Position numbers and translations under genes: made by a program. Below, one piece after another: positions 49,485-60,603 of a stretch of 64,000 nucleotides of DNA. Each line of letters begins with the position of its first letter. The first letter of the stretch is position 1. Below the pieces are notes generated by a model. It was given only the letters and a program-made list of their open reading frames with translations. It had not been told where the DNA came from and did no database searches. The stretch comes from Volvox africanus (Eukaryota; Chlorophyta; Chlorophyceae; Chlamydomonadales; Volvocaceae), in contig BSDZ01000023.1 in NCBI GenBank assembly GCA_030268105.1, positions 310,001-374,000 of the forward strand. The letters run 5' to 3'.

Positions 49485-49661
49485 ATGACCCAGGGTGTCC
49501 TGGAGCAAGTAGCACCTTTAAAGGAGAATCTAGTTATGGAAATCGAGATGCTGGAAAGGAATATTGAAATCAAGCTGAAGACTCTGATTTTCCAGCTCTT
49601 GGTGGGACTGTTAGCAACTTGCTGCCAGTGTGGCAGATTGTGTGTGTGTGTTCTCACGTAA
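49485..49661 (+). CDS. Coiled-coil plus C-terminal membrane anchor fragment (58 aa), possibly CCDC90/DUF1640-like
   Basis: An ATG at 49485 opens MTQGVLEQVAPLKENL, then the heptad-like VMEIEMLERNIEIKLK, then a hydrophobic helix (TLIFQLLVGLLATCC) and stops at TAA 49659. Amphipathic coiled coil followed by a C-terminal anchor is the layout of the CCDC90/MCUR1 (DUF1640) mitochondrial inner-membrane family, but the match is by layout only. In-frame codons upstream are open back to about 49430. No upstream exon was found, so this is either the last exon of a gene I cannot trace or a pseudogene fragment. Codon usage is more AT-rich than in neighbouring genes. Confidence 0.35.
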   Translation: MTQGVLEQVAPLKENLVMEIEMLERNIEIKLKTLIFQLLVGLLATCCQCGRLCVCVLT

Positions 49662-50127
49662 CTGTGTATTAAAGGAACTGAGCCACGATAAAAGGGGCTT
49701 AAATGAGCGTGTACGTAGAGGAAAGGGATTCACTGAGCGTGAGGAGCCTGCCGGACTCTCCTGTGTTGCCTTTCATCCGCCACTTCTCCGACGCATGAGA
49801 CCATACTCCTCTTGTTCTCCCCCTCTTCATCGTCCTATGCAGACATGAAACCTCCATGTATTGGAAACCCCTCAAGAGGCACGTTTTCCACCACTGATCT
49901 ATGAATGTAATATAAATGTTATACTCACAACAGCATAACCAAGAGCGTCACCGTCCTCTGCGAGCTGCAGCCACCGAACCCAAATGAATACAATCACTTG
50001 CGGACACGATGTCGTTCCCCTCCAGCACCACCGAAACATAGTTAACCAGAGCAGCAGGCTTCGGAGCTCCGGTGACAGTGCCAACACATGAATGCCAGTC
50101 AACCCTACCTTCATCACTACCTCGCTC

Positions 50128-52760
50128 TCACTTGCGCTTTTTCACTGCGCCAGGCGGCGGTCGGACGGGTACTGCCTTGTTGCGCTCCTCCCGCTCTTTG
50201 ACCACATCCATAGCGTCCTTAACCCAGTTGTTGAAGGTGAAGAAACACAATCCCGCGGACAAGCCCACCGCCGCATCAAGGATTGCTTCGAATACGGTAA
50301 AAATGTTGAGATACGCCGCTGCGGGGACAACGAATTCCCGTGTGGATTTCCTGGCCTCATGTTTAAGCATCTTGACCCACTATGGACACGTGATAGAGCT
50401 TATCAAGTAGATCGAACGTGCACGAAAAGACACCCCATGCACTGGGATATAATTCAGGAAACAGGATATCTTTGCGTACGCATGCATAAGGTAATGGGCA
50501 AGTCGGTTGATGGAAGGAGGGAATGGACTGGGCTAGGTGGTACTCGAATCCCAAGTTATATGTGCATGTTAGTTCTGGCACACAGCTCAGGTGGGGAGGC
50601 TGCTGCGTGCCTGTCATATGCCATACACCAAATGACTGTCATTCCCTTCAGCTAGAAGAGTAAACAGACAAAACGGATGACTCACGCGAGCTGATGGTGT
50701 CTCGGTCTCGGAGCAGCTTATACACCCTGCGGGAGATATGCTTTGTCTTGGGGTCGAGGAGGTGATACCTCCACAGCGCCACGAAGTGCTGAGAGAGCCG
50801 CATGCGGGTGCGTCAGGTAGGCGGTGGGCGCGGAGTGTGGGCAAAGAGGGCCGGAAGAAGAGGAACTTTCGGCGGCGGGACGGGATGCGAAGATATCGGA
50901 TTCGGACAGTGTCTAGAGGCAAAAAAGCGACTCGCACCGTTTAATTCGGGTCACTGCGGTGATCTCTGAAAACGACCTTCAACGATCAAGCTGGATTTGC
51001 TTGTTGGACATCAGCAGGCAAGAACTACATCAGTAAGTGCTATGTCACCCCCAGGCAAGGTAGAATCTCCGTGAAGGGGGCTCTTCCCTCCTCAGTCTCT
51101 GTTGGCGAGGTACACGCAGGTTTCCCATAAGCCCCCAGTCCCCTCCTTGCCCTCCACATCGCGCCTCCCTCACCAAGGCCGCAGTGCCCATCACCAACAA
51201 CGCCGCGACCTTCATGAGAGGCAGCACGCAGCGTCCCCGCGGTTTGCCTGCGCGCAGGACAGACGTGAGGTTCAAGGTCGGCAGTGCGACGTAGGGGTTC
51301 AGAGGGCTGGAGGAATGGTGGAAGGACGGAGGCTCTAACAGAATTCAAACATTTTGTAAGGATATTGAGCGGTCTTCCGGATCCTGAGGAAGCAAGGGGC
51401 CCCGTCACCCTGGCGCCGGCTAGAGAGGCACCGTATGATGATAGAAAGAAAAGCGCCCCGCCCTCGTGTCATTACTTCTTTCTTCTTTCTCCTTCCCTTA
51501 TCCATTTGTCGCTCATTTCAACACCGTATAGGTAAACGCATTAATTGATGATTCCAGGACGGGGCCAGCCTCATGGGAGAAATGAAACGGCGGCAGTGAT
51601 CTCTCGCACCATAGACGCCAGGTCATGGGAAGGGAGGAGGGCAGCTGAATCCGTATACATGCGGAGCTGTATAAGGATTCGTCTGTTTCTTATGCCATAG
51701 GATTGCCATGTCTATTAAACCTCAACACCTTTGTTCTTGTCACAAACTCATACTCGCCTGCGTAAAAGCAAATATTGCCGACCACCAAGAAGACCAGGAA
51801 GGCGTACATGAAGGGCTCCGGGTAACGATCTATCAAGGGACGAGCGAAAAACGCCAACGAAACGGAAGTAGACGGTGGTATCAAGTGAGAACAGGAGTGA
51901 GGATAGGAAGAGATCAGCAGGTGGAAGAGAAATCGCGCGGTTGTGATGGGCGTGTCGTTGTCGATGGCGGGAAGGGAAACCCGAGAAATGCAGAGGATGG
52001 AATGCAGGCATACAATGCAGGCATATGCAGGCAATTGCTAACTTCCTCCATATGCCCTCATGGTACCAAGTGCAACCCAGCGCCTGCCGCGCAGGCCATC
52101 GCTGCCACTGCTACTGCTACTGCCGCATGACGTTTATGAGCTCAAATGTGTTCTTGTCGGGTCCGGATCATGCTCGAACCTGTGATCATCTGCTTATAAT
52201 CAAAGCTGGACAGCTTGTCCAGCCAAGTTCACGCTCTACCCAACGACTGAACTGAAATTCGGTGGTCTCTAACACGCACGATGCTTTGTGCTGACCACTT
52301 ACCCTCAATGAAAAACGGAATCATATACCAAGCGATCTTTAAAAGCATCATCGCTGACTGTATGGCATGTGGAAAGGGAGATGAATGATGCCAAGGTTAA
52401 AGGCTTTGGAGTTTGGACTGGGGTCAACCAGGCATACCGGACCCACCTGGACTTGGTGCAGGAGGAAGGTTGCTGACATGTTGACAGCCATGCGTTTGTA
52501 GCCTGCAAGGACCATTTAATAAATAGGGAATCACATTGGCACCAAGCAGAGCATTCGCTGTGTGAATGCGGCCCGTAATCATGCATACATGGCCCGAGGG
52601 ACAGCAACTACAGCCAAACGCTTACGGTCTTCAATAATTTCACGATAAGTCCAATCCGAACCATCTGTTCCTTCCTGCACCGGCCCAACAGCAAGGCAAT
52701 CGTGCCGCAGGTCAGCAACAAGAGATCATTTGGGCGGACCTGGGGCCATAAAGTTGCGAC
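50128..52760 (-). CDS. Multi-pass membrane protein, unknown family (6 exons found, start missing)
   Basis: Exons (minus): 52760-52681, 52502-52447, 51829-51758 (GC donor), 51247-51174, 50788-50686, 50318-50128. Phases agree at every junction (2, 1, 1, 0, 1), giving about 191 residues. Readable pieces: VATLWPQVRPNDLLLLTCG with TIALLLG (TM), DRYPEPFMYAFLVFLVVGNI (TM), RCVLPLMKVAALLVMGTAAL (TM), HFVALWRYHLLDPKTKHISR, AYLNIFTVFEAILDAAVGLS with AGLCFFTF (TM), and a basic tail ending PPGAVKKRK. Four hydrophobic helices and a Lys/Arg-rich C-terminus suggest an organelle or ER membrane protein. The segment of exon 52502-52447 is chosen by phase; another frame there is also open. The first exon upstream of 52760 is not found. 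Loose resemblance to the TMEM33 layout is not enough to name it. It is head-to-head with the photolyase-like gene. Confidence 0.6.
52165..52242 (-). repeat. tRNA-derived (SINE-like) element with A and B boxes
   Basis: Minus strand: A box TGGGTAGAGCGTGAACTTGG (revcomp of 52223-52242), preceded by TTCAGTTCAGTCGT as in lysine-type tRNAs, and B box GGTTCGAGCATGATCC (52165-52180). Between them lies a perfect 8-bp hairpin, GCTGGACA/TGTCCAGC. The spacing is longer than in a normal tRNA and neither the anticodon nor the acceptor stem closes properly, so it is a tRNA-derived repeat or a decayed intron-bearing tRNA. It lies in an intron of the minus-strand membrane-protein gene. Confidence 0.4.
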
Positions 52761-53376
52761 CTGAAAGAGAATCTTACTGGTCGCCGTGACATGATTCCTA
52801 TTGTCAAAAGGTACACGTGTTGGGAACGCTGCTTGCACTCGCCTCACGCGGTCTACAAATAGACAAATCTAAACGTGTAAAAATGTTATTTATGTCAAAC
52901 CAATTCGCATAATGACAGAAACAGTCGCGATGGCACCGGTCACTAAGATTCCCCCGAAGGTCCTGATTCTCGTGCTTGCTAAGACAATAACTGAATTGGT
53001 TGATTTAGTATAGGCCGTACATCAATCCTATTTGTTTCGCTGGCCACATTCCATAACACAATACAATAGACCAACACATTTCCTGCTTTAAACAACGATG
53101 GATACTCAATGTGGCGGTGGTCCACTGCCGATCGCGGCGCTGTCTCTCCATGCTCTCGGCTCCAATAGTCTAATCTTGCAGCGGCCTGCCAGGCCAACCA
53201 AGGGTAAGGACAACCCCCAGCATACTTAAATCCTGTATTCTCAGGTATGAACTCTGATCGGTTGGCCAAGCCCTATTCCCCGTTCGCACGTCCCTGCGGC
53301 CCTGTGCCGAACAGTGACTGGGCCTTTCCCTGTCACCGCTATTCGCGATGGACTACGGAGCCATCCTATCGATGCC

Positions 53377-56300
53377 ATGCTGGCGGATGATGTTGCAAAC
53401 AGTGAACGGGCACGGCAGCACAGCGCTAGGACGCAGTCGCACCAGCAGCACACCCTGGCTCGCCTCCTAGTGGCCATTCCCGGCGCGCTAGGTCGCTTTA
53501 TGAGTCTTCCGTCCTCTCAGGTACGTAGCAACTATTCATTCCCCATCCAGCTCACTTGCCGTTCAAGCTCTGTTGCTTCAACCTGACCGCCTGCTTCAGG
53601 ATGCTCGTATCTTAATATTCCATTTCCATCATCAGATTCTTTCCTATCTTGGGGTGCTTATTGTTCTCTTTAATCTCACACTCTGATTCCCGCGGCCGCT
53701 ACACCCCGCCCCTCCCCGCCCCTCCCACCTGCACAGTCTCCCTTCACTGGCATCAACCGCCTGTCCGACATGCGGGTATTTCCTTCGGTGGTAAGTTCGC
53801 CCTCAGGTGGGGGAGATAGCTGGGGCTTCCCCGGGACACTTGCCTCAGCTTCTTTTGGGGAAGCTGCCTGAAGGATGCTGTGGCGAGCCCTCAGGGAGCT
53901 GGACTTTGCCTTTCTAGGATGGGCCGTTCTATAGCGGGGCAGCAGCTATGAACAGTGGCGATGAACGGAAGGCTGTGACGGCAAGCTGTGTCTAGCCCCT
54001 GATCCGCACGCGTCGAGCACAAGTCGCAATCAAAGCAAAGGCGAGGGCGCAATCAAGGTTTGCCAGCATGCGAAGGTGGCGTACGGTGCTTTGGGAAACC
54101 AATCCCATTTAAGAGTAGCATCACCGACATGATCAAACCGCGGATGCGTAATATGTCGTTGCAGATGCCCAAGCGTGCGGCTCGTGGCGGCGGATCCCTC
54201 CCTGGCGGCGGCGCCGGTAGGAAGGCTGCCGTGATGTGGTTTCGGAACGACCTGCGGCTGCACGACAACCCGTCTCTCGACCGCGCCTGTCGGGAGGGCA
54301 CCTCCGTCCTGCCCGTGTACGTCTTCGATCCACGAGATTATGGCAAGGTACGGAATACATGCCACACATCAGACATATATTTCACACGTTTCAACATAGC
54401 GGTTGGCGATTTAAAAGCGACCGAACGAAGGCAGCAACTTGGGACTGAAGCGCTACGCAAGAGCTCGTTCACCTTCTTCCCAATGATGGTGGATACACCA
54501 TCACCTTCCTGCCGTCAACCACTGCCGGCTCCCCGACACCTCTATTCATCTCGATGCAGCAGGCACCCAATGGCTTCGGCCGCACAGGCCCCGCCCGGGC
54601 CCAGTTTATCCTAGATGCGGTGTCAGACCTACGTGCTCGACTGAGGGCGGATGGCAGCGATTTGCTGGTGCGAGTGGGACGGCCGGAGGAGGTGGTTCCG
54701 GAGCTGGCGGCGGCGGTGGGGGCGGGTGCTGTGTACTGCCAGGCGGAGGTGACGGAGGAAGCGATGCAGGTGAGTTCTCGGCGTTGTGCTTTGCAAGAAG
54801 AACTCAACAGTTGTTTGAGCGGTTAAAGGACTTGAAGAGGTTGAAGGGGTTGCCATGCTCGGGAACGGCTCTCGGGTTTGGAGGGACCCGGGGGGTTTTG
54901 GGTCGGGGAGAGCGGGTGTGCACTCAGACAAGTTCCTCCCCAAGCATTTAGAAAGTAATCCCTTTTCATTCCTTTCACTGCACCTCCTTTCTTGGGGGCT
55001 CCGAACCTGTGCAGGTTGAGGGCCGCCTGAAAGCCGCCCTGGACCGTGACGGCTGCGAGCTGCGGGCCGAGTGGGGTGGCACTCTGTACCACGTGGACGA
55101 CCTACCCTTCCAGTGAGAGCGAGGAAGGAAGCAGAGGGGGACGGAGAGGCCGGGGAGGCACATGTGCGACATAAGGATGCCGTTGGACGGAGGAGGGCAG
55201 AGGGGTTTCGGAGCGGGGGCCCCGTACCTTCCGTGCTTAATCAAGAGGCCACGGCGTCACGTCACATTATTGTCCACCTGACATCAGAAGTGCAAAACAC
55301 TAACTGCGGCTTTTAGACCCCAACTCATAACGCAAGATAATTTTGGAGAATATTGCATGTACAACATTACTCACATTACTCACGTTATCTTGCGTCTACT
55401 ATCCATGCAACACGTTGCTACAGCCTTACCACATCGTGTTGCTACTGCTACTGATGCCCCTGCTACGACTGCCTCTTGCAGGCTGTCTGCGATGCCCACA
55501 AACTATGCAGACTTCCGATCACAGGTCGCAGGACTATCGGTTCGGCCGCTGGTGGCTTCGGAGCGAGGCATCAAGGGGCTGCCGCAGGCGAACAGGTGCG
55601 GGGCGCAGGCAGGGTTGGGGATGAGGAAGGAAACATGACCCGTACAAGGGAACCCATTATATCGATGATACACCGACAAAAAGCTGAAAATTTGAACGTA
55701 TTTGCTGATAGCAGTTAAGCGGCCGCACCGCTGCCTGGGGACTGACACGACAAGTATATGTTGGGTACGTGCCAGTTGGGCTGAATGGATGAGGGTAGGT
55801 GTAACCCTAACAGAAAGGAGGACGAAGGGCTTCGCTCTGGTGAGTGGGCCCCTGTGGGGCGCTGGTGAGGAATGCCAACCTGCCTGCAACCCGTACGAAT
55901 CCAAGACCATCACGCATCCTAACGCCTTAGGCATGGACGACAACATTAGGTAGGACTCGCCGGTACCCGGAAGATTTGAAAGGTTGGGGTGGCAACATGT
56001 TTGATAAGCCGTGTGTTCGTACCTTATAGTTGTACGGAATATTTGTAACGAATTCGGGGTCGTCTTGTGGGTCTCCGGAGATCTCATGTGTGACGTGACG
56101 TGATGTTTCAGCCCTTGTCCGTGGATTTGGCGGGTGCTAGTATTCTTTATATTTCTCTGTTTCCTGTTTTGGCAGTCTCGAGGCTGGGGAGCTGCCCTCT
56201 CTGCATCAACTGGGTGTTTCTGCGCCGTCGCCAGCTCATCCAGCTGCCGTTGGCGGCGGCTTCGGAGCTCCACCCCTTACGGCTGCAATGCAGGCGCTGC

Positions 56301-57446
56301 GCGGCGGCGAAACGGAGGCGCTGAAGCACCTGCAGGCTTTCATGTTGGAGGTAATGTGCGGCGGATATGTGTGTCAAGGGCGTGTTGGCGTCATCCAACG
56401 CCGTTGTACGTGATGAGCCCTTACGTCTTCGTGCTCCAGAACCACACGTACGCACGCACAACGGTCCTATATGTTTCTTGATTTTTTGTTCCTCTCTATG
56501 AAGTTGTCCTCCCAGCTCCCAGTTTGGCGCCCTCACCCCTTCTTGCTGCTGCATCTTACCGCACATCGCCGTGCCGCAGCTTAAGGCAACGATATCCGCC
56601 AAGTCACAGTCGGCACGGCAGTCCCAGCGGCAGCAGCGCGGTGGTCCCGCCGCCACCGCCACCGCGACGCCCAGCTCCAACCCCGCCTCGTCATCCTTCT
56701 CCTGCCGCATCTCTCCCTGGTTGGCCCTGGGCTGTCTGTCTCCGCGACGTATGTTCCTGGAGATGAAGCAGCAGCTAGGTGGGCAAGAGCCGCCGAAGGT
56801 GCCGCCAAAGCCGTCGCAACAGCAGCAGCAGCCAAGGCAGCTGGCGGCAGCGGCGGCTAACGGCCCCGCAAATTGGCTGGTCTTTGAGCTGCTGTGGCGG
56901 GACTTCTTCCGGTGTGTATGGCATGAGAGAAAGAGGGGAGGAGAGAGTGGGGAAGCGGAAGGCATGGCGGGGAGTGCAATCCAGGACGGCTTCGTCGGTA
57001 TGAAATTGGGTACTCGGGATGGGGGCGTGAGTAGGAAGGGAGAGCTTGACGGATGAGGGCATACACCGAAAGGTATTGGAGCTGAGAGCCGTGGCGGTTC
57101 GGGGGAAGATTTGCTTGTAAGGTATGGCGCAGACTCCAGGGCAACATGTGGAATGAAGCAGGAAGTTAAGGAACGAGGCCTTCCTGCCGAACTTTTCCCT
57201 GTAGAGATGATCAACCGTTCAGGATTTTGATTTTGTATTTGGTAATTGATTTCTTTTTGCAATCCACAATTGTGCTTCGTTCACATCCGCAGGTTCGTCA
57301 GCCAGAAATACACAGCATCTGCATCCCGGCCAGGAACGACATCGGCGGCATCGGCGGCGTCGGTGATGACGGCAACCGGAGCACCTCGCGTGGCCCGGTC
57401 AGTTGCTGTCACGCCCTCTCCTGCTCATGCGTTATCAGTTGCATGA
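53377..57446 (+). CDS. PHR2: PHR2-like photolyase/cryptochrome-family protein (9 exons, about 487 aa)
   Basis: Exons: 53377-53520, 53737-53790, 54165-54347, 54560-54769, 55015-55112, 55482-55595, 56176-56350, 56580-56911, 57293-57446, all phases agreeing. The N-terminal photolyase alpha/beta domain reads AVMWFRNDLRLHDNPSL, VLPVYVFDPRDYGK, GFGRTGPARAQFILDAVSDL, LVRVGRPEEVVPEL, ELRAEWGGTLYHVDDLPFQ. A short helical region follows: SCRISPWLALGCLSPRRMF (exon 56580) and NWLVFELLWRDFFR, ending RFVSQKYTASASRPG and a Ser/Ala/Thr tail. FDPRDYGK and the early stop just after WRDFFRF are as I recall Arabidopsis PHR2 (447 aa), not CRY-DASH or CPD photolyase, whose FAD domain continues about 150 residues more. 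The first two exons probably encode an organelle-targeting or disordered leader. ATG 53377 is chosen because the frame is closed upstream; ATG 54165 is an alternative. Gln-rich inserts are present. Catalytic repair is doubtful. Confidence 0.85.
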
Positions 57447-58122
57447 GGGACGGACGATCTGGAGTACGGGGGCCGGCCACGATGACTGGCAAACGGCAGA
57501 GGGCGGCACGGTAGGCAGCGGCAGCGGGACACGGCAGGTATTGGGTTGTTGCGGGAGGCTTAGTCCCGTGCAGAAACGTCCAGCGAGAAACGTAAGGCCT
57601 CAGTCGGCCGCTGCCCTGCGTTAGTGCTGATGGGGTACGTAAAGAAGATGATAACAATGACTCTAATTAATGGACAAGGATGAGGGGGTTGGTTGAGGTG
57701 GTTCTGGTTGAGTTGTCTGGCGGGCTTCCTAATCTCTTAGCATTAAGTCGCAGTGCTAGTTAAGGGCGATGTCATTAGGCCAATCAGAGAACTAGCTGGC
57801 TGGTGAAATGGGAGATCTACATGGCTGGCTTGGCAACCCCGATGAAAAGGTGACATAAGCTCTTCCTCATCACGGGTCTAGGAATAAAGCTAAGGAAAAG
57901 GAGCCCGGTGTTGTTATTGTATCATATCACTCCGAAACCATTTATGTCAGGGATTAGGTGCATTCGCAACCCTGGGATTTTGATTGAACATTCATGACGA
58001 TTCGATGCTGGTGGTTGGTGGTTGGAGTTGCCTGGTTATCCCCCTATCACCGCGAAAGTAAGACTATGTCCACTTCAGCATGGATTCTATCTTCTAGTTG
58101 GATGCTTTTGTTTATACTAAAC

Positions 58123-58127
58123 TGTAA
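58123..58127 (+). terminator. Possible TGTAA polyadenylation signal of the PHR2-like gene
   Basis: TGTAA about 680 bases after the stop at 57446 and about 560 before the TOM20 start, a distance usual for algal 3'UTRs. A five-base motif, so weak alone. Between 57447 and 58685 I see no other gene. Confidence 0.3.
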
Positions 58128-58685
58128 GTGAAGTTGCACAGGTATTATGCGCAAACTTGTTGTAAAAGGCCAAGGCATGTTACTTCACTACTAAATCGGT
58201 TGAACTATTTTCCTGGTTTCGGGTCGTGCAATGGGCTGGCTACAGCGCTGACTGGCTGGTGGAAGTCGCAACAGCGCGCAGGATGCCCTAGCCAAAGAAA
58301 TTCCCATGTAGCGATCTAGTGCTGCGGTAATCCATCCAACCAACATCGCTGGTTTATTCCCATACGTTGTCATTCGTACGTTATTTATTTATTTTCATAC
58401 TCTACAAATCATTTCGCTCTCTACAAACTATCGCCCATGGGAAGGTTGGCGGATTAGTCCTTCTCGCCTCTTGTGTTGCTTGATGGAACTTGAAGCGCTG
58501 AAACCCAATTCAGGTGTGCGAATCTTCGTACATGCCGTACGGCCTGCGCGGTTCGATTTGTAAATTGACAAACGCATGCATGCCATGTGAGCGACAGTGG
58601 CAAACCACTGAAGCGCAACTTGATTGATAGTGACTTTGGCGGAACAATAGCGCGTATTGCTGGGACCTAACCGGAACACGAGAGA

Positions 58686-60603
58686 ATGTCGTTATTTGGC
58701 GATGACCCTGACAGGTGTGCGAAATGGAGCTCTTATTATATCTGGTTACTGCATAATGAAAGGCAGCACTTAATTCATTTATCATGGACCTCAAAACAGG
58801 GAGCAGTTTTTTGAGGTCGCGAGGCAGGAGGCTCAACGGCAGTATGAGGCTGATAATTCAAATGTAAAGGTAATTATCGGAAAAATGATGCCTTATTTGG
58901 ACGGATTTAGTTACTCTGCTGGCGGCCGCAGGCGCTTGTCCAATGGGGAGGTGCGCTTCTGGAGCTTGCTCATTACAAACAAGGGGACGAGTCTGCTGAG
59001 ACAATCAAGGAGGTCAGCGACAGCTCAAGCGCATGTTGTATTAGGCGCCCATCACCAGATGTGTCGGCGGATCTCGCTGCAAATCGTGACATTTTCCTGT
59101 AGGCCATCGCCAAACTTCAAAAAGCGATTTCCCTTGACAGCGACCGCACCGATGCTTACTGGTGCCTTGGCAACGCGCACACATCGCTGGTACGTTCTAG
59201 CAGGGTTACGCGGGTAATGCCGTTCAGTAACTTTTCCAAAGGGAGCCAACCGTCCATCCCTCAATCGCTCACGTCGCTGACTTTCTTCGCCGGCATGTAA
59301 TGTGTGCTGATTACATTGGATGCGAAGCGGATATATCTCCACCCTTACGCGGCAGTTCAGGCCTTAACTGCAAGTGAACATCCCTATAGCACTCGTAGCT
59401 GATGCGGTATTCAGACTGGGGAACTGTCGAGGGAAGTATTGAACCTAATTCGGCTCGATTAAGCCCATTATCTTCTGTGAGCCGTCCCATTCACCCTAGC
59501 CACTGGTATGCACTGCACCTACAGGGCTTCTTGTGCCCGAATAAAGCAGAGGCCAACCAGAGCTTTAAGGAGGCAACAAAGGCATTCAAGCACTGTTACG
59601 AGAAGGTACGGACTGTCCGCAGTTCTCCTCGTGTCTGGCGCAGCAAGCTGTGTGAAATCCGCTGATCGGAATGTACTGTATATGACCCTATAACTTCCCT
59701 GCTACGGATGCCTTTACAGGAGCCGTCTAATGAGACATACAAGAAGGCCCTGGAGATGACCGCCAAGGTATGCGTTGTGCTGTTGACCGATGGTATAGCT
59801 GTGGAGAGGGTTACCAATGGGTTCGCGATCCTCATTTGTCAGGATTTGGCTCTCCGTACCTGCGGCGTCAGAAGGACAGGACTGGATGGGGCAGGGCTGT
59901 TGTGTGCCCGAGGGTCAAAAGACATGAGAAATAAACATCGGATCATGATGCCACATGACAGAACTCTAAAGCTGGGGCACTAATTTGTTTAGGAAAGCTT
60001 TAGGGGTTCTAATGCTTCGGACGCGCCAACAAAGCTGCCAACGTGACTCCTCACGGGGTCTCCTAATGAATGCGCGTCCGGAAGAGGCCAGTACTCCCTA
60101 CGTGTCAGGTTAGATGTGTGTAGGATAGGGGGGTACATCACCCGTGGCCACTAACCTGGCAGTCCCTACCTTCCCCGGTGTTTCGGGGCACCCTCATCCT
60201 GTCTCCCATGCATTAGATGTTTTTCACCGTAAAGAAATATCCGGTTTGCTGACTCTTTGCGTCCCTGCCCGATGCTAACATGGATATCATCAAAATCCCC
60301 CATCGTCGCTGCCACCATCACTTCAACAACAACGCTCACGTCAACGGTTATAACGATGGTTTAACATCTTTACCTTAGGCCCCTGAGTACTACGACGAGA
60401 TACAAACTCACATAGCGCAAAGCGGCGGCGGTGATGCCAGTGGTGGTAGTGGCCCCAAAAAGGGCAGCGTTTCCACCTCCGTGCCCGAATGGGTATGGGA
60501 CGTGGGCGGCTGGGTACTACTGGCAGCGGCAGTGACCGGCGCGCTGCTGATCGCCAAGGCCAGCGCACCCAAGGTAGCAGCCGCAGCGACAGGATCTTCC
60601 TGA
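58686..60603 (+). CDS. TOM20: Plant-type TOM20, mitochondrial outer-membrane import receptor (7 exons, 206 aa)
   Basis: Recognises presequences on the mitochondrial surface as part of the TOM complex. Exons: 58686-58714, 58800-58869, 58932-59012, 59103-59189, 59525-59605, 59720-59767, 60379-60603, all phases agreeing. The 29-nt first exon gives MSLFGDDPDR and leads into EQFFEVARQEAQRQYEADN. TPR-like helices follow: LVQWGGALLELAHYKQGD, AIAKLQKAISLDSDRTDAYW, CLGNAHTSL, GFLCPNKAEANQSFKEATKA, and ETYKKALEMTAK with APEYYDEIQTHIAQ. A Gly/Ser/Lys linker and a C-terminal anchor (GGWVLLAAAVTGALLIAKA) ending GSS complete it. The plant protein is C-tail anchored with this same helix order and about 200 residues, unlike the N-anchored animal and fungal TOM20. 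No missing piece is visible. It is downstream of and co-directional with the PHR2-like gene. Confidence 0.93.

Noticed and set aside
50510..50560. TCGAATCCC motif considered as another tRNA B box
   Set aside because: No T-arm pairing and no A box at a suitable distance.
53377..57446. Classification as CRY-DASH or CPD photolyase
   Set aside because: The N-terminal domain is similar, but the protein ends shortly after WRDFFR and has FDPRDYGK, which fits PHR2 better.
58484..58514. Alternative TOM20 first exon starting MELEALKPNS
   Set aside because: Its donor is phase 1, which does not join the next exon in frame; the 58686-58714 exon is phase 2 and fits exactly.
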